64,000 bases of DNA from Lactobacillus amylovorus DSM 20531 (GTDB taxonomy: Bacteria > Bacillota > Bacilli > Lactobacillales > Lactobacillaceae), in assembly GCF_002706375.1 (NCBI RefSeq), contig NZ_CP017706.1, positions 248,001 through 312,000 of the forward strand, given 5' to 3'. The stretch's first letter is position 1, and every line of letters begins with the position of its first letter. Below, piece after piece: positions 53,471-61,011 of this stretch. The notes under the pieces are model-generated. The model was given only the letters and a program-made list of their open reading frames with translations. It was not told the origin of the DNA and made no database searches. Made by a program: the position numbers and the translations under genes.

Positions 53471-55132
53471 TTATTCAACTGATACTAAGAAATGATATAC
53501 TGGTTGACCGCCATCATGAATTTCAAATTCAAGATCATCATGTGTTTCTTCAAGTTGGCTAACCACTTCTTGTGCTTCTTCTTCATTTGAATCACGACCA
53601 AACATGATGGTAATGATTTCTGAATCTTCATCAAGCATCTTTTCGATCATTTCGGTAGTAGTCTTGATCAAATCAGCGTTATCAACCTTAATATTACCGT
53701 CGATGATACCAATGTAATCATTCTTGTGAATTTCTACGTCGTCAATTTCAGTATCACGAGTAGCTTGAGTTACTTCACCTGAAACTACAGTGTCGAGATC
53801 TTCTGACATAGCTTCAACGTTATCATCAACGGAAGCATCTGGGTTAAATGAAAGCATTGCAGTAAGACCTTGTGAGATAGTCTTGCTTGGTACGATACCT
53901 ACTGGAATGTCACTAACTTCTGCAGCTTGCTTAGCAGCCATCACGATATTACCGTTGTTTGGCAAAACAATTGCCTTCTTAGCACCTGACTTCTTGATTG
54001 CATCAATAAAGTCTTGGGTTGATGGGTTCATTGTTTGACCACCAGAAATAATTCTGTTTACGCCTTCGCTTTCAAACAATTTTCTAATACCGTTACCAGA
54101 AGCTACGGCAATAACAGCAAAGTCAACTGATTCTTGTTGTTCTTCATCTTGATCAACGATGCTTTCGTGTTGGATACGCATGTTGTCGATCTTGATCTTG
54201 CCTAATTGACCGAATTGACTACCGTACTTGAAGACATCACCAGGGTGTTCGGTATGAACGTGAACCTTAGCAATTTCACCATCAGATACAGCTAAAAGTG
54301 AGTCGCCCAAACCTGACAAGTGCTTTCTGAATTCTTCCAAATCGAATTTCTTCTTGTTTGGCACGTCAGCGTTAAGGTCAACCATAATTTCAGTACAGTA
54401 GCCGTTCTTGATATCTTGAGTAGCTAATTGACTTTGTACAGAAGATTGGTGGTGCATTGCGTTGATCATTTCATCCATTTCAGTTTCGTCAGGTTGATAT
54501 TGATCAGCAAAGTTTTCACCAAGAAGACCTTCTAAGAAACCTTCATAAATGAACAAAAGTCCTTGACCACCTGAGTCAACAACACCAACTTGCTTCAATA
54601 CTGGAAGTAAATCTGGAGTTGATTTAAGAGCCTTCTTAGCACCTTCAACAACTGCCTTCATTACTTCAGTAACATCATCAGTGTCATTAGCCTTAGAAGC
54701 ACCTTCTTGAGCAGCAACACGAGCTACAGTCAAAATAGTACCTTCGACAGGTTTCATTACTGCCTTATAAGCAGTAGCTACACCATTTGAAAAGGCGTTA
54801 GCCAATTCTTGTGCAGTTAAGGTCTTCATGCCTTGAGTAGCTTTGTAAAAGCCGCGGAACAACTGTGAAGTAATAACACCACTGTTACCACGTGCGCCCA
54901 TCAACATTCCTTTAGCTAAGCTTTCAGTCAAATCACCAACATTGCTGCTAGGATTTTCAGAAACAGCTCTTGCCCCACTTTCAATAGTTAAATTAATGTT
55001 GGTACCAGTATCACCATCAGGAACTGGGAACACGTTCAATGAGTTAACAAACTCAGCGTTCTTACCAATTCTGTGGGTGGCAACACGCACCATATCTCTA
55101 AATTGCTTACTATCTATTTCATTTAAAACCAC
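53471..55132 (-). CDS. fakA: Fatty acid kinase FakA (DAK phosphatase-like, YloV)
   Basis: Kinase that phosphorylates fatty acids held by FakB, feeding host-derived fatty acids into PlsX/PlsY lipid synthesis. The 553 residues have an N-terminal DhaL-like ATP-binding domain (NVFPVPDGDTGTNINLT near residue 32; GARGNSGVI near 95), a middle Cys/His region with VHVHTEHPGDV, and a C-terminal DegV-like domain. The start is GTG 55132 after GGAGG. The FakB partner is not in this window. Older annotation calls it a dihydroxyacetone kinase. Confidence 0.93.
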   Translation of the reverse strand: MVLNEIDSKQFRDMVRVATHRIGKNAEFVNSLNVFPVPDGDTGTNINLTIESGARAVSENPSSNVGDLTESLAKGMLMGARGNSGVITSQLFRGFYKATQGMKTLTAQELANAFSNGVATAYKAVMKPVEGTILTVARVAAQEGASKANDTDDVTEVMKAVVEGAKKALKSTPDLLPVLKQVGVVDSGGQGLLFIYEGFLEGLLGENFADQYQPDETEMDEMINAMHHQSSVQSQLATQDIKNGYCTEIMVDLNADVPNKKKFDLEEFRKHLSGLGDSLLAVSDGEIAKVHVHTEHPGDVFKYGSQFGQLGKIKIDNMRIQHESIVDQDEEQQESVDFAVIAVASGNGIRKLFESEGVNRIISGGQTMNPSTQDFIDAIKKSGAKKAIVLPNNGNIVMAAKQAAEVSDIPVGIVPSKTISQGLTAMLSFNPDASVDDNVEAMSEDLDTVVSGEVTQATRDTEIDDVEIHKNDYIGIIDGNIKVDNADLIKTTTEMIEKMLDEDSEIITIMFGRDSNEEEAQEVVSQLEETHDDLEFEIHDGGQPVYHFLVSVE

Positions 55133-55153
55133 TATTTAAAACCTCCGCTTACG

Positions 55154-55516
55154 TTATTCGTCAAGTACTTTTACGCTTTGAACGATTACATTAACGGCTT
55201 TGGTGTTAATTCCTAATTGATTAGAAAGATTGAATTTAACACTGTCTTGAACATTCTTACTTACTTCAGAAATCTTAAGTCCATAACCAACAATAATGTA
55301 CACGTCAACAGTAATTTCATTATCTTCTGACTTTACAACAACGCCACGTTTATAGTTGGCGCGGTTAAGAATCCCGTCAAAGCCATCGCGAATAGCATTC
55401 TTAGATGCCATTCCTACAACGCCATAATTAGACGTAGCTGCGCCACCAACAACAGTTGCAATTACACCGTTTGAAATATCAATCAAACCATCTTTTGTCT
55501 TGATCTTAACAGCCAT
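55154..55516 (-). CDS. Asp23/Gls24 family protein (YloU)
   Basis: 120-residue alkaline-shock-type protein, encoded with fakA throughout Firmicutes. It begins VKIKTKDGLIDISNGVIATVVG and includes VVVKSEDNEITVDVYIIV. The start is ATG 55516 after GGAGG; a frame back to 55534 overlaps the ribosome site. Its role is unknown; co-location suggests work with FakA. It is first in the operon to acpP, and is divergent from rpmB. Confidence 0.92.
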   Translation of the reverse strand: MAVKIKTKDGLIDISNGVIATVVGGAATSNYGVVGMASKNAIRDGFDGILNRANYKRGVVVKSEDNEITVDVYIIVGYGLKISEVSKNVQDSVKFNLSNQLGINTKAVNVIVQSVKVLDE

Positions 55517-55683
55517 CTTTGTCCTCCGTCTCATTATCTATGTATACGTTTATTATTTTATCATAGTACTTACTCAATCAATAAACAAAATACGTTGTAA
55601 AAAAATCCTTTTAGAGTTGAATTGCTTCAAAACATATGATAATCTAATTAAGTATGACACCACAAATAAAGGAGATTTAGCAA

Positions 55684-55869
55684 ATGGCAAAAGATTACGT
55701 AACAGGTAAGAAGACTACATTCGGTAACAAACGTTCACACTCAATGAACTCAGCTCGTCGTGCTTGGAAGCCAAACCTTCAAAAAGTTCGCATTCTTGTT
55801 GACGGTAAGCCAAAGCGCGTTTGGGTTTCAACCAAGGCTTTAAAGTCTGGTAAAGTTACTCGTGTCTAA
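55684..55869 (+). CDS. rpmB: 50S ribosomal protein L28
   Basis: 61 residues, basic, with [28 protein letters not shown] sequence and [13 protein letters not shown] at the C-terminus. No Cys pair, so the zinc-free form. AAAGGAG precedes ATG. A promoter is likely in 55615-55655 (TTGAAT with TAATCT or GATAAT). It is the last host gene before the prophage. Confidence 0.97.
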   Translation: MAKDYVTGKKTTFGNKRSHSMNSARRAWKPNLQKVRILVDGKPKRVWVSTKALKSGKVTRV

Positions 55870-55879
55870 TAATAAAAAA

Positions 55880-55916
55880 GCCTATTAGATCTTCGATCTG
55901 GTAGACTATTTTTTTG
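55880..55916 (+). terminator. Terminator after rpmB
   Basis: CTATTAGATC/GATCTGGTAG stem of 10 pairs (two G-U), loop TTC, followed by TTTTTTT. Confidence 0.85.
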
Positions 55917-55938
55917 TCTAAATTTAAGTTAAAAACCT

Positions 55939-55960
55939 TTTGTGCAACATTTGTGCAACA
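55939..55960. repeat. Tandem 11-base repeat, candidate phage attachment site (attR)
   Basis: TTTGTGCAACA occurs twice directly (55939-55949, 55950-55960) at the host/prophage border. On the minus strand it reads VAQMLHK in frame, then a stop, which could be the tail of an integrase-like sequence or chance. A matching copy at the far prophage end would confirm it. Confidence 0.4.
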
Positions 55961-55994
55961 GTAAATTATTTTTTTCTTCCTTATAAAAGAGACA

Positions 55995-56037
55995 AAACAA
56001 AAAAGCCACTCCAGGAACTTAATCCCAGAGTGGCTTC
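55995..56037 (-). terminator. Terminator after the phage lysin
   Basis: AAGCCACTC/GAGTGGCTT stem, extended imperfectly, with a T run on the minus strand. Confidence 0.8.
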
Positions 56038-56096
56038 TTTGATAGATTTAGAGGGGTTGATTTTTTCACTTCCTCTCATATAAATATTCTAATTAA

Positions 56097-57218
56097 TTAT
56101 AATACGATATAGGCTCGGTTGCCTGTGACATACACCTGCTTGCCTTTGTGTAACTCCTTGATTTTCAGGAAGTGCCCGACACGCCCTTGAATCTCAATTT
56201 TTGAGTTAAGAGCCAAGCCGTACACTTTTCCAGCGTCTGCCTTTGGTGCATCTAAGGCGTGAGTATGTGGCATCACGATCTTGGCAACGCCATGTTTGGC
56301 ATCGTTGTATGCGATCGGATTAGTCTTGACATAGACGGCACGGCCATCGAAGTATTGGTTCTTGCCAACCTTAACAGCGCCATTTTCCAAGCCGAAGACT
56401 TGCCAGACAGAACCACAAGGTTTTAGCTTTGATGATTCTTTTTTATCAAGTTTGGAACTAGTGTAGACATATGCTCCTTTGGCGTTAGACACAACTGCAA
56501 CAGCACCAATGTTCCACTTAACAACGGGGTGCTGAGACAGCGATTCTGTAGTTTTTTTAGCTGGTTTAGACTTAGAACTGTTCGAACTGGTCTTTAAGTC
56601 GATTAAGCAAATGTTGCCATCAACGCCTAGACCACGGTAGTTATCCGTGAATTGCCAGATAGCAACGCCGTCCATAGATGGGAAATAGTTAAAGTCAGCA
56701 TAATCTTGACGACCACTTACTTTATAAGATGCTACCCATAGACATGTACCAAATGATTTTACAATTCGTGAAATGCTTAGACGATTTCTTAAATTGTAAG
56801 CACCAGAATAGATTAAAGGCTTATATCCAGTTTCCTTGATAACTTGCATTGCGGCAAGAACAGCATCTGTATTAGTAGACGTACTGCCATTTACCGAGTT
56901 GCCAGAGCCTTGCTCCCAATCATCTGCAAGATAGCTACCTGCAGGGATGCCATATGCCTTAGCCTTAGCTACTGCATACTTGGCTTCCGCCATTGCTTTG
57001 GACACAGAAGCACTATGGTTGGCATAGAAATAGCCCATAACCATTAGGCCATGAGCTTTAGCCGATTTAATTTGTGCTTCTGCTTTAGGATTGGTGTACT
57101 CTGTGCCTTCAGTAAGCTTTACGAAAGCAAACTTGGCACCAGCATAATTAACTGTTGTGCTTTGGTAGCTGGCTACGTCCACACCATAACTTTTCTTTAA
57201 TACGATTGAGTTTGACAT
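56097..57218 (-). CDS. Phage endolysin, GH25 muramidase with C-terminal SLAP-like wall-binding domain
   Basis: Cuts the glycan backbone to release phage. The N-terminal 200 residues are GH25: YGVDVASYQ at the start, FVKLTEGTEY, the catalytic YLADDWEQ with Asp and Glu, and AIWQFTDN. A Ser/Lys linker follows, then about 130 residues resembling surface-layer (SLAP) repeats, which bind the Lactobacillus wall. No signal peptide, so it needs the holin. The start is ATG 57218 or GTG 57227; neither has ideal spacing to AAAGG. 373 residues. Confidence 0.93.
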   Translation of the reverse strand: MSNSIVLKKSYGVDVASYQSTTVNYAGAKFAFVKLTEGTEYTNPKAEAQIKSAKAHGLMVMGYFYANHSASVSKAMAEAKYAVAKAKAYGIPAGSYLADDWEQGSGNSVNGSTSTNTDAVLAAMQVIKETGYKPLIYSGAYNLRNRLSISRIVKSFGTCLWVASYKVSGRQDYADFNYFPSMDGVAIWQFTDNYRGLGVDGNICLIDLKTSSNSSKSKPAKKTTESLSQHPVVKWNIGAVAVVSNAKGAYVYTSSKLDKKESSKLKPCGSVWQVFGLENGAVKVGKNQYFDGRAVYVKTNPIAYNDAKHGVAKIVMPHTHALDAPKADAGKVYGLALNSKIEIQGRVGHFLKIKELHKGKQVYVTGNRAYIVL

Positions 57219-57280
57219 CAGATTCACTGCCTTTCTTTCTGTCTTTCTCGAAAGAATCGAAGATGATTTCGTTCCATGTC

Positions 57281-57676
57281 TTAGTCATTTTTTACATCAT
57301 CTTCTGCTTGTACAAAGCCAATTGGCTCAACAGTTTCATTATCTTGTGATGGTGTAGCCATTTCCTTTTGTGCATCATCGTATGATTTTTGGATCATACC
57401 TGCAGCCACTTCCTTAGTTAACTGTGGTTTTTGCTTTAAGAGCTGGTCAGTAGCCCAACTCTTTTTTTCTGCGCCTGTAAGGTCAAGCAGTTTGTTAGCT
57501 TGACTGTATAAAGCATCAGACGCTTCTTTGACAGTCACAACTTGTTCGGGCACTTTCTTACCCGATGCAGTCATCTTTTTAATGTAGAAATCCAGTGCAG
57601 TAGATACGCCTTGCGATACTGCTACAATCACGATCAGAACAATCAAAGCATAATTCATAAGCTGTTCCATTGACAC
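57281..57676 (-). CDS. Phage holin, LLH family
   Basis: 131 residues with one N-terminal membrane segment (about 8-30, YALIVLIVIVAVSQGV), then a charged helical region with SQANKLLDLTGAEKKSWATD, typical of the Lactobacillus LLH holins. It makes the membrane holes that let the lysin out. The start is GTG 57676, 6 bases after GGTGA. It lies directly upstream of the lysin. Confidence 0.88.
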   Translation of the reverse strand: MSMEQLMNYALIVLIVIVAVSQGVSTALDFYIKKMTASGKKVPEQVVTVKEASDALYSQANKLLDLTGAEKKSWATDQLLKQKPQLTKEVAAGMIQKSYDDAQKEMATPSQDNETVEPIGFVQAEDDVKND

Positions 57677-57678
57677 GA

Positions 57679-57903
57679 CTAGTCACCTACCTTTGGAAGT
57701 AAGGGCTTGTCTGGTGTAGTCTTTTGCACCGTTGGTGTTGGTGCTGGTGTGTCGTCCTTGACCATACCGTTATCAGTAACGCCAGATAAGTAGCGCACCC
57801 ACTTAGTTACTTCTTTCGCGATGTCTTGTGGGACATCATCAAGCGTCAAAACGCCATCTTGTACTAATGTTACATAATCTAAAATTCTAGTGTTTGGTTT
57901 CAT
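57679..57903 (-). CDS. Small phage protein in the lysis region, unknown function
   Basis: 74 residues: a helical N-terminal half (ILDYVTLVQDGVLTLDDVPQ) resembling the XkdX/helical adaptor-like small proteins of lysis cassettes, and a Pro/Thr-rich tail. No membrane segment. It overlaps the preceding gene by 17 bases. GAGGAG precedes ATG 57903 at 10 bases. Not recognised as a named family. Confidence 0.7.
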   Translation of the reverse strand: MKPNTRILDYVTLVQDGVLTLDDVPQDIAKEVTKWVRYLSGVTDNGMVKDDTPAPTPTVQKTTPDKPLLPKVGD

Positions 57904-58096
57904 AGTTATTTAACTCCTCTCGTAATTCTTTGTTTTCTCTTCTCAATTCCCTATTTTCAGCAAGCACAGCTTTATAGTCATCTGCTAAAAAGCTGTGTTT
58001 GTCCTGTCTCGTTGATCTCTTATCACTTAGATAACTCGTAAATAATCCCAGCACAAAAGGGGCTAGTACACTAAGTATGTCTTTAAGACCTTGCAT
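57887..58096 (-). CDS. Small phage membrane protein with coiled coil
   Basis: 69 residues: a hydrophobic segment (ILSVLAPFVLGLFTSYL) then a charged helix (VLAENRELRRENKELREEL). This is the form of hemolysin XhlA-type lysis helpers turned around, but no family is assigned. The start is ATG 58096 after AAAGGAG (11 bases); longer frames to 58237 run into the upstream gene and lack a ribosome site. Confidence 0.65.
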   Translation of the reverse strand: MQGLKDILSVLAPFVLGLFTSYLSDKRSTRQDKHSFLADDYKAVLAENRELRRENKELREELNNYETKH

Positions 58097-58115
58097 AAGT
58101 GTATCAGCTCCTTTC

Positions 58116-58532
58116 TCAGCCTCGTGGGTCATACTCATAAGCAATCTGCATAAGATTAATGATTGCATATATCTCGAAGACGACCACAGGATGAAATCTG
58201 AAATATCCAGCTCCAAAGATGTGGAAACTTTCTGCAACTAGCAGGACCGTCAGAAACGCTACTGAAACGCCCAAACCAAGTTTGACTAGTATATCTATGT
58301 GTACATCTAAAACACCGCACAGAATCAAATCAACACCTGCCAGTAAGCCGATAATATCCACCCACATGTTGTTCCAGGCTGGTGCTAGTGCCGGCGGATA
58401 AAAAAAGTAAGTCCGGTCGACTATGAAGCAGACAGCAAGACTTACGATTAGCAGGCCAGTTTTGATAAAGTTCCAGCGGTTTAGCGAACTAAACTTGTGC
58501 AGATGGTGTGGTTTGAGTAGTTGGTGCAACAT
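58116..58532 (-). CDS. Phage four-segment membrane protein, possible holin-related
   Basis: 138 residues with about four membrane segments (FIKTGLLIVSLAVCFIVD; WVDIIGLLAGVDLILCGVL; LVKLGLGVSVAFLTVLLV; FHPVVVFEIYAIINLMQI). It lies between xkdX and the holin, so a lysis role is likely but unproven. The start ATG 58532 follows AGGTGA, and the gene then overlaps the end of xkdX by 44 bases. A later start cannot be excluded. Not recognised as a named family. Confidence 0.65.
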   Translation of the reverse strand: MLHQLLKPHHLHKFSSLNRWNFIKTGLLIVSLAVCFIVDRTYFFYPPALAPAWNNMWVDIIGLLAGVDLILCGVLDVHIDILVKLGLGVSVAFLTVLLVAESFHIFGAGYFRFHPVVVFEIYAIINLMQIAYEYDPRG

Positions 58533-58671
58533 AAGCTTCACCTACAATCTTCTTGTAGTCGTCATAAGTAAGTTGACCATTCTCAACCAATCCTTGGAAG
58601 TAGTCCTTGTCAAAAAGACCCATTTGAAAATCCAATACCCACATTTGTACAAACATTTCATAAATTGACAT
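58489..58671 (-). CDS. XkdX family phage protein
   Basis: 60 residues with the XkdX pattern: MGLFDKDYFQGLVENGQLTYDDYKKIVGE. XkdX is a short protein found after tail genes in PBSX-type phages, function unknown. GGAGG precedes ATG 58671. A Thr/Pro-rich tail ends the protein. Confidence 0.85.
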   Translation of the reverse strand: MSIYEMFVQMWVLDFQMGLFDKDYFQGLVENGQLTYDDYKKIVGEAYVAPTTQTTPSAQV

Positions 58672-58672
58672 A

Positions 58673-59275
58673 CTAGTTACCTCCGTTTTCTTGCTTAGTG
58701 TCAGTTGTTTCAGTTGATGGTTGAGCTGGTGTAGCTTGCTTTTGGCTTGCCATTTGTAACATCAATGTCTGCATTGATGCGAGCAACTTGTTTTGGTTTG
58801 CTTGACCTTCTGACAATTCCTTGATTGACTTGGTCAATGCCAAGGTTTGTGCAGTGCCATTTGATTGATTTTCTTGTACTGTCTTAACAGTTTGATCAAG
58901 TTGTTCCTTTGATTTATCAAGTTCGACAATCTTAGCTTGTGCTTGTGCAAGGATTTGAGATTGTGCATCATGAGCGTTTTCAATCCAGCCACCGCTCTTT
59001 ACTGAGTAAAGTGGGTCAACAAGGTCGTCGCTTGGACGTTCCTTGTATACGTGCCATGGCAATTCTTCATATGCCTTTTCATCAAAAACTGGCATTACAT
59101 AGTGGTGCCATAAAGGATTAGTGTTATCTGGGTCGCTCATATATAAGTAACCAATCAAAGTTGGAAAGTTCTTTTTCAAACTTTCTTCTTGTGCCTTAAC
59201 AGAAGTATCAACTTCTGCGTTTTGTGTAGCAGTTTCAGCACTTGCTACTGGTGCGTTTTGTGTTTCTTCAGCCAT
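58673..59275 (-). CDS. Phage tail-region protein with coiled coil, unknown function
   Basis: 200 residues: an acidic, Ala-rich N-terminus, a central globular part with many Trp and Tyr (PLWHHYVMPVFDEKAYEELP), a coiled coil (about 110-165) and a Gln/Thr-rich tail. AAAGGAG precedes ATG 59275. A terminator stands just before it, so it may have its own weak promoter. It probably belongs to the tail fibre or a chaperone for it, by position only. Confidence 0.7.
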   Translation of the reverse strand: MAEETQNAPVASAETATQNAEVDTSVKAQEESLKKNFPTLIGYLYMSDPDNTNPLWHHYVMPVFDEKAYEELPWHVYKERPSDDLVDPLYSVKSGGWIENAHDAQSQILAQAQAKIVELDKSKEQLDQTVKTVQENQSNGTAQTLALTKSIKELSEGQANQNKLLASMQTLMLQMASQKQATPAQPSTETTDTKQENGGN

Positions 59276-59292
59276 AATTGGCTCCTTTCTAT

Positions 59293-59323
59293 TAAAAAGC
59301 CCACGGGTACGCCCCGTGAGCTA
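59293..59323 (-). terminator. Terminator within the tail-fibre region
   Basis: AGCTCACGGG/CCCGTGGGCT stem of 10 pairs, then TTTTT on the minus strand, between the 126- and 200-residue genes. Confidence 0.75.
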
Positions 59324-59339
59324 GGTTATTATTAACTTT

Positions 59340-59720
59340 TTATAATCCGTTGCCAGACATATTTTGCTTCATGATGTCACTGGCTTTGATAAGCATTCTA
59401 TATAATCCGTCGCCTGTACCGCTATTGACAGTATGATCAAACCAGACGGTATAATACGTGGTTTTGTTTTTAGCCATAGAAATACCTAATATTTCGCCTG
59501 TAGAAGCAATGTTATTATCAACGTCAGATGGCGTAGCCCAACTAATTACGGAATCGTCAAAATTATTTAATGACACATATCCACCTGGTACTTTTAGCCA
59601 ACCAATTTTATATTTGCTATAAGTAATTGACTTACCAATTAAACTGGTATCAACATAATCCTTAATAACTTGAGTATCTGGATAAAACTTATGATCGTTA
59701 AAAATAAGGTGGTCGATCAT
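59340..59720 (-). CDS. Small phage fibre-region protein, paralogue of the next gene
   Basis: 126 residues beginning MIDHLIFNDHKFYPD, with YKIGWLKVPGGYVSLNNFD in the middle. The preceding gene has the same DHxLFNxxKWF start and WLKVP segment, so the two are related. No known family. Their place next to the tail fibre suggests host-contact proteins. Its ATG overlaps the upstream stop (ATGA). Confidence 0.7.
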   Translation of the reverse strand: MIDHLIFNDHKFYPDTQVIKDYVDTSLIGKSITYSKYKIGWLKVPGGYVSLNNFDDSVISWATPSDVDNNIASTGEILGISMAKNKTTYYTVWFDHTVNSGTGDGLYRMLIKASDIMKQNMSGNGL

Positions 59721-60154
59721 GCGATCACCACCATTCTGTAAAGGTTTCTAAACCATTGATATAAGTGGCTTAGGAGGTGCTTACCCCCCCATTTTACATT
59801 TTTAGCTTGGTTCTTTGGTACTTTGAGCCATGCAATGTATTTATAGTAACCATCTAATCGCCCATCTTCGCTATTATCACGATACGTATCAGAGTACCAA
59901 CTTTGCTGGGGATGAACAATGTAATCATCTTCCCCAACAGCAACAACTTCAGCGGTATGATCATCTTTCAAGCAAAAGCCGTCCGCGTCGTTATATTCAT
60001 ACATCGATGTATCTAAGTTAACCTTAAAGCCATCCGGTATAGTGATTTCTGTCGGAATGGCTAAGAATTTTTTGCTATTAGCACTGATTTCGATTGAATC
60101 GTCATTGATGTTAAACCATTTGAGATTGTTAAATAGCATGTGATCTACTGTCAT
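59717..60154 (-). CDS. Small phage fibre-region protein with G7 tract near its end
   Basis: 145 residues. It starts TVDHMLFNNLKWFNIND and contains YKYIAWLKVPKNQAKNVKW, like its paralogue. Right after this the gene has a run of seven G. In the present frame it then reads about 20 more residues (KHLLSHLYQWF...) to a stop that overlaps the next ATG. One G fewer or more would end the protein within a few codons. The start is ATG 60154 after AAAGGAG; the frame back to 60178 includes that ribosome site. Confidence 0.65.
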   Translation of the reverse strand: MTVDHMLFNNLKWFNINDDSIEISANSKKFLAIPTEITIPDGFKVNLDTSMYEYNDADGFCLKDDHTAEVVAVGEDDYIVHPQQSWYSDTYRDNSEDGRLDGYYKYIAWLKVPKNQAKNVKWGGKHLLSHLYQWFRNLYRMVVIA

Positions 60155-60263
60155 GCTAATCTCCTTTCTATCTATCAATAAAGGCTATTCTTTGAGGATT
60201 TTTATTTTCCCATATATTACACCGCTATCTACTGTCGTTCTTCATAAACGTTAGTCTTTTTTT

Positions 60264-60292
60264 GCATAAAAAACAGCACTCATTGAGTGCCT
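60264..60292 (-). terminator. Terminator after the pyocin-knob protein gene
   Basis: GGCACTC-AAT-GAGTGCT stem followed by TTTTTT on the minus strand. It is part of a repeated intergenic unit with GCATAAAAAAC. Confidence 0.75.
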
Positions 60293-60303
60293 TAAATATA
60301 TAT

Positions 60304-60921
60304 TTATTTAGTTTTTAAAATCTTACCATTCGCAAAGTCAGAAATTAACCAACTATCCCAATCAACAGTTCCATTGCCTACTGCACCTGTTCTTGTCATT
60401 GTCCAACCCATTTCGCTATGATCGGGCGTAACGGTTTGCTTTATTCTATTAACGTCAGCCTTGGGATTTACAACATTCAAAAAGTACCACTGATTTTGAT
60501 ATTCAGCAGGAAAGTGGTCCATATTGCTACTCTCGACAAAAAAATTTCCTTCTTCAGTCAAGGTATTAATATCTACATTTTGCTTAATAACATTTGTTGC
60601 AATGTCAGACTTCCATGCAATCTGTTTAAAGTTACTTGGTTGCTTTGCAAAAGCGGAATAACTATCTGATCTGAGATAGAAATTATTTTGGTCATCAAAA
60701 AACAACTGTAAAAACTTATCCCCAGAATGCAAGTTTGCAAATGCGCCCCAAGCTGTAGTGTTATTAGGATAACCTGCCCCATTTGTTTGTTTAGTGGGAT
60801 AAATTCCCGTTTCTGAAATGTGATTATCAAGAGAATCAGAAACATAATCATTTTGACCTAGCAGCCTATTTAAGTCCTTTTGATTAGCAATTTCATCACC
60901 ATCAATAAAAATATTAGCCAT
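60304..60921 (-). CDS. Phage tail fibre accessory with pyocin-knob-like domain
   Basis: 205 residues. The region from about 115 to 195 fits the pyocin knob pattern: INTLTEEGNFFVES, then WYFLNVVNPK, VNRIKQTVT, and VDWDSWLI near the end. Such knobs occur in tail fibres and bacteriocin fibres that contact the cell surface. The N-terminus (FIDGDEIANQKDLNRLLG) may attach it to the tail. AAAGGAG precedes ATG 60921. It sits between terminators, as a stand-alone cassette. Confidence 0.75.
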   Translation of the reverse strand: MANIFIDGDEIANQKDLNRLLGQNDYVSDSLDNHISETGIYPTKQTNGAGYPNNTTAWGAFANLHSGDKFLQLFFDDQNNFYLRSDSYSAFAKQPSNFKQIAWKSDIATNVIKQNVDINTLTEEGNFFVESSNMDHFPAEYQNQWYFLNVVNPKADVNRIKQTVTPDHSEMGWTMTRTGAVGNGTVDWDSWLISDFANGKILKTK

Positions 60922-60939
60922 TTAATTTCTCCTTTCAAA

Positions 60940-61000
60940 ATAAAAACAGCCCATTTAGGACTGTCGTTGCATAAAAAACGCCAGTTTTAGACTGCCGTTC
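60940..61000 (-). terminator. Two tandem terminators after the tail fibre gene
   Basis: AACGGCAGT/ACTGGCGTT with TTTTTT, then ACAGTCC/GGGCTGT with TTTT, on the minus strand. Both are related in sequence to the unit at 60230-60290. Confidence 0.75.
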
Positions 61001-61011
61001 TGTCATGAGTG

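Noticed and set aside
55500..55709. 69-residue plus-strand frame before rpmB
   Set aside because: It spans the divergent promoter region and has no ribosome site or family match.
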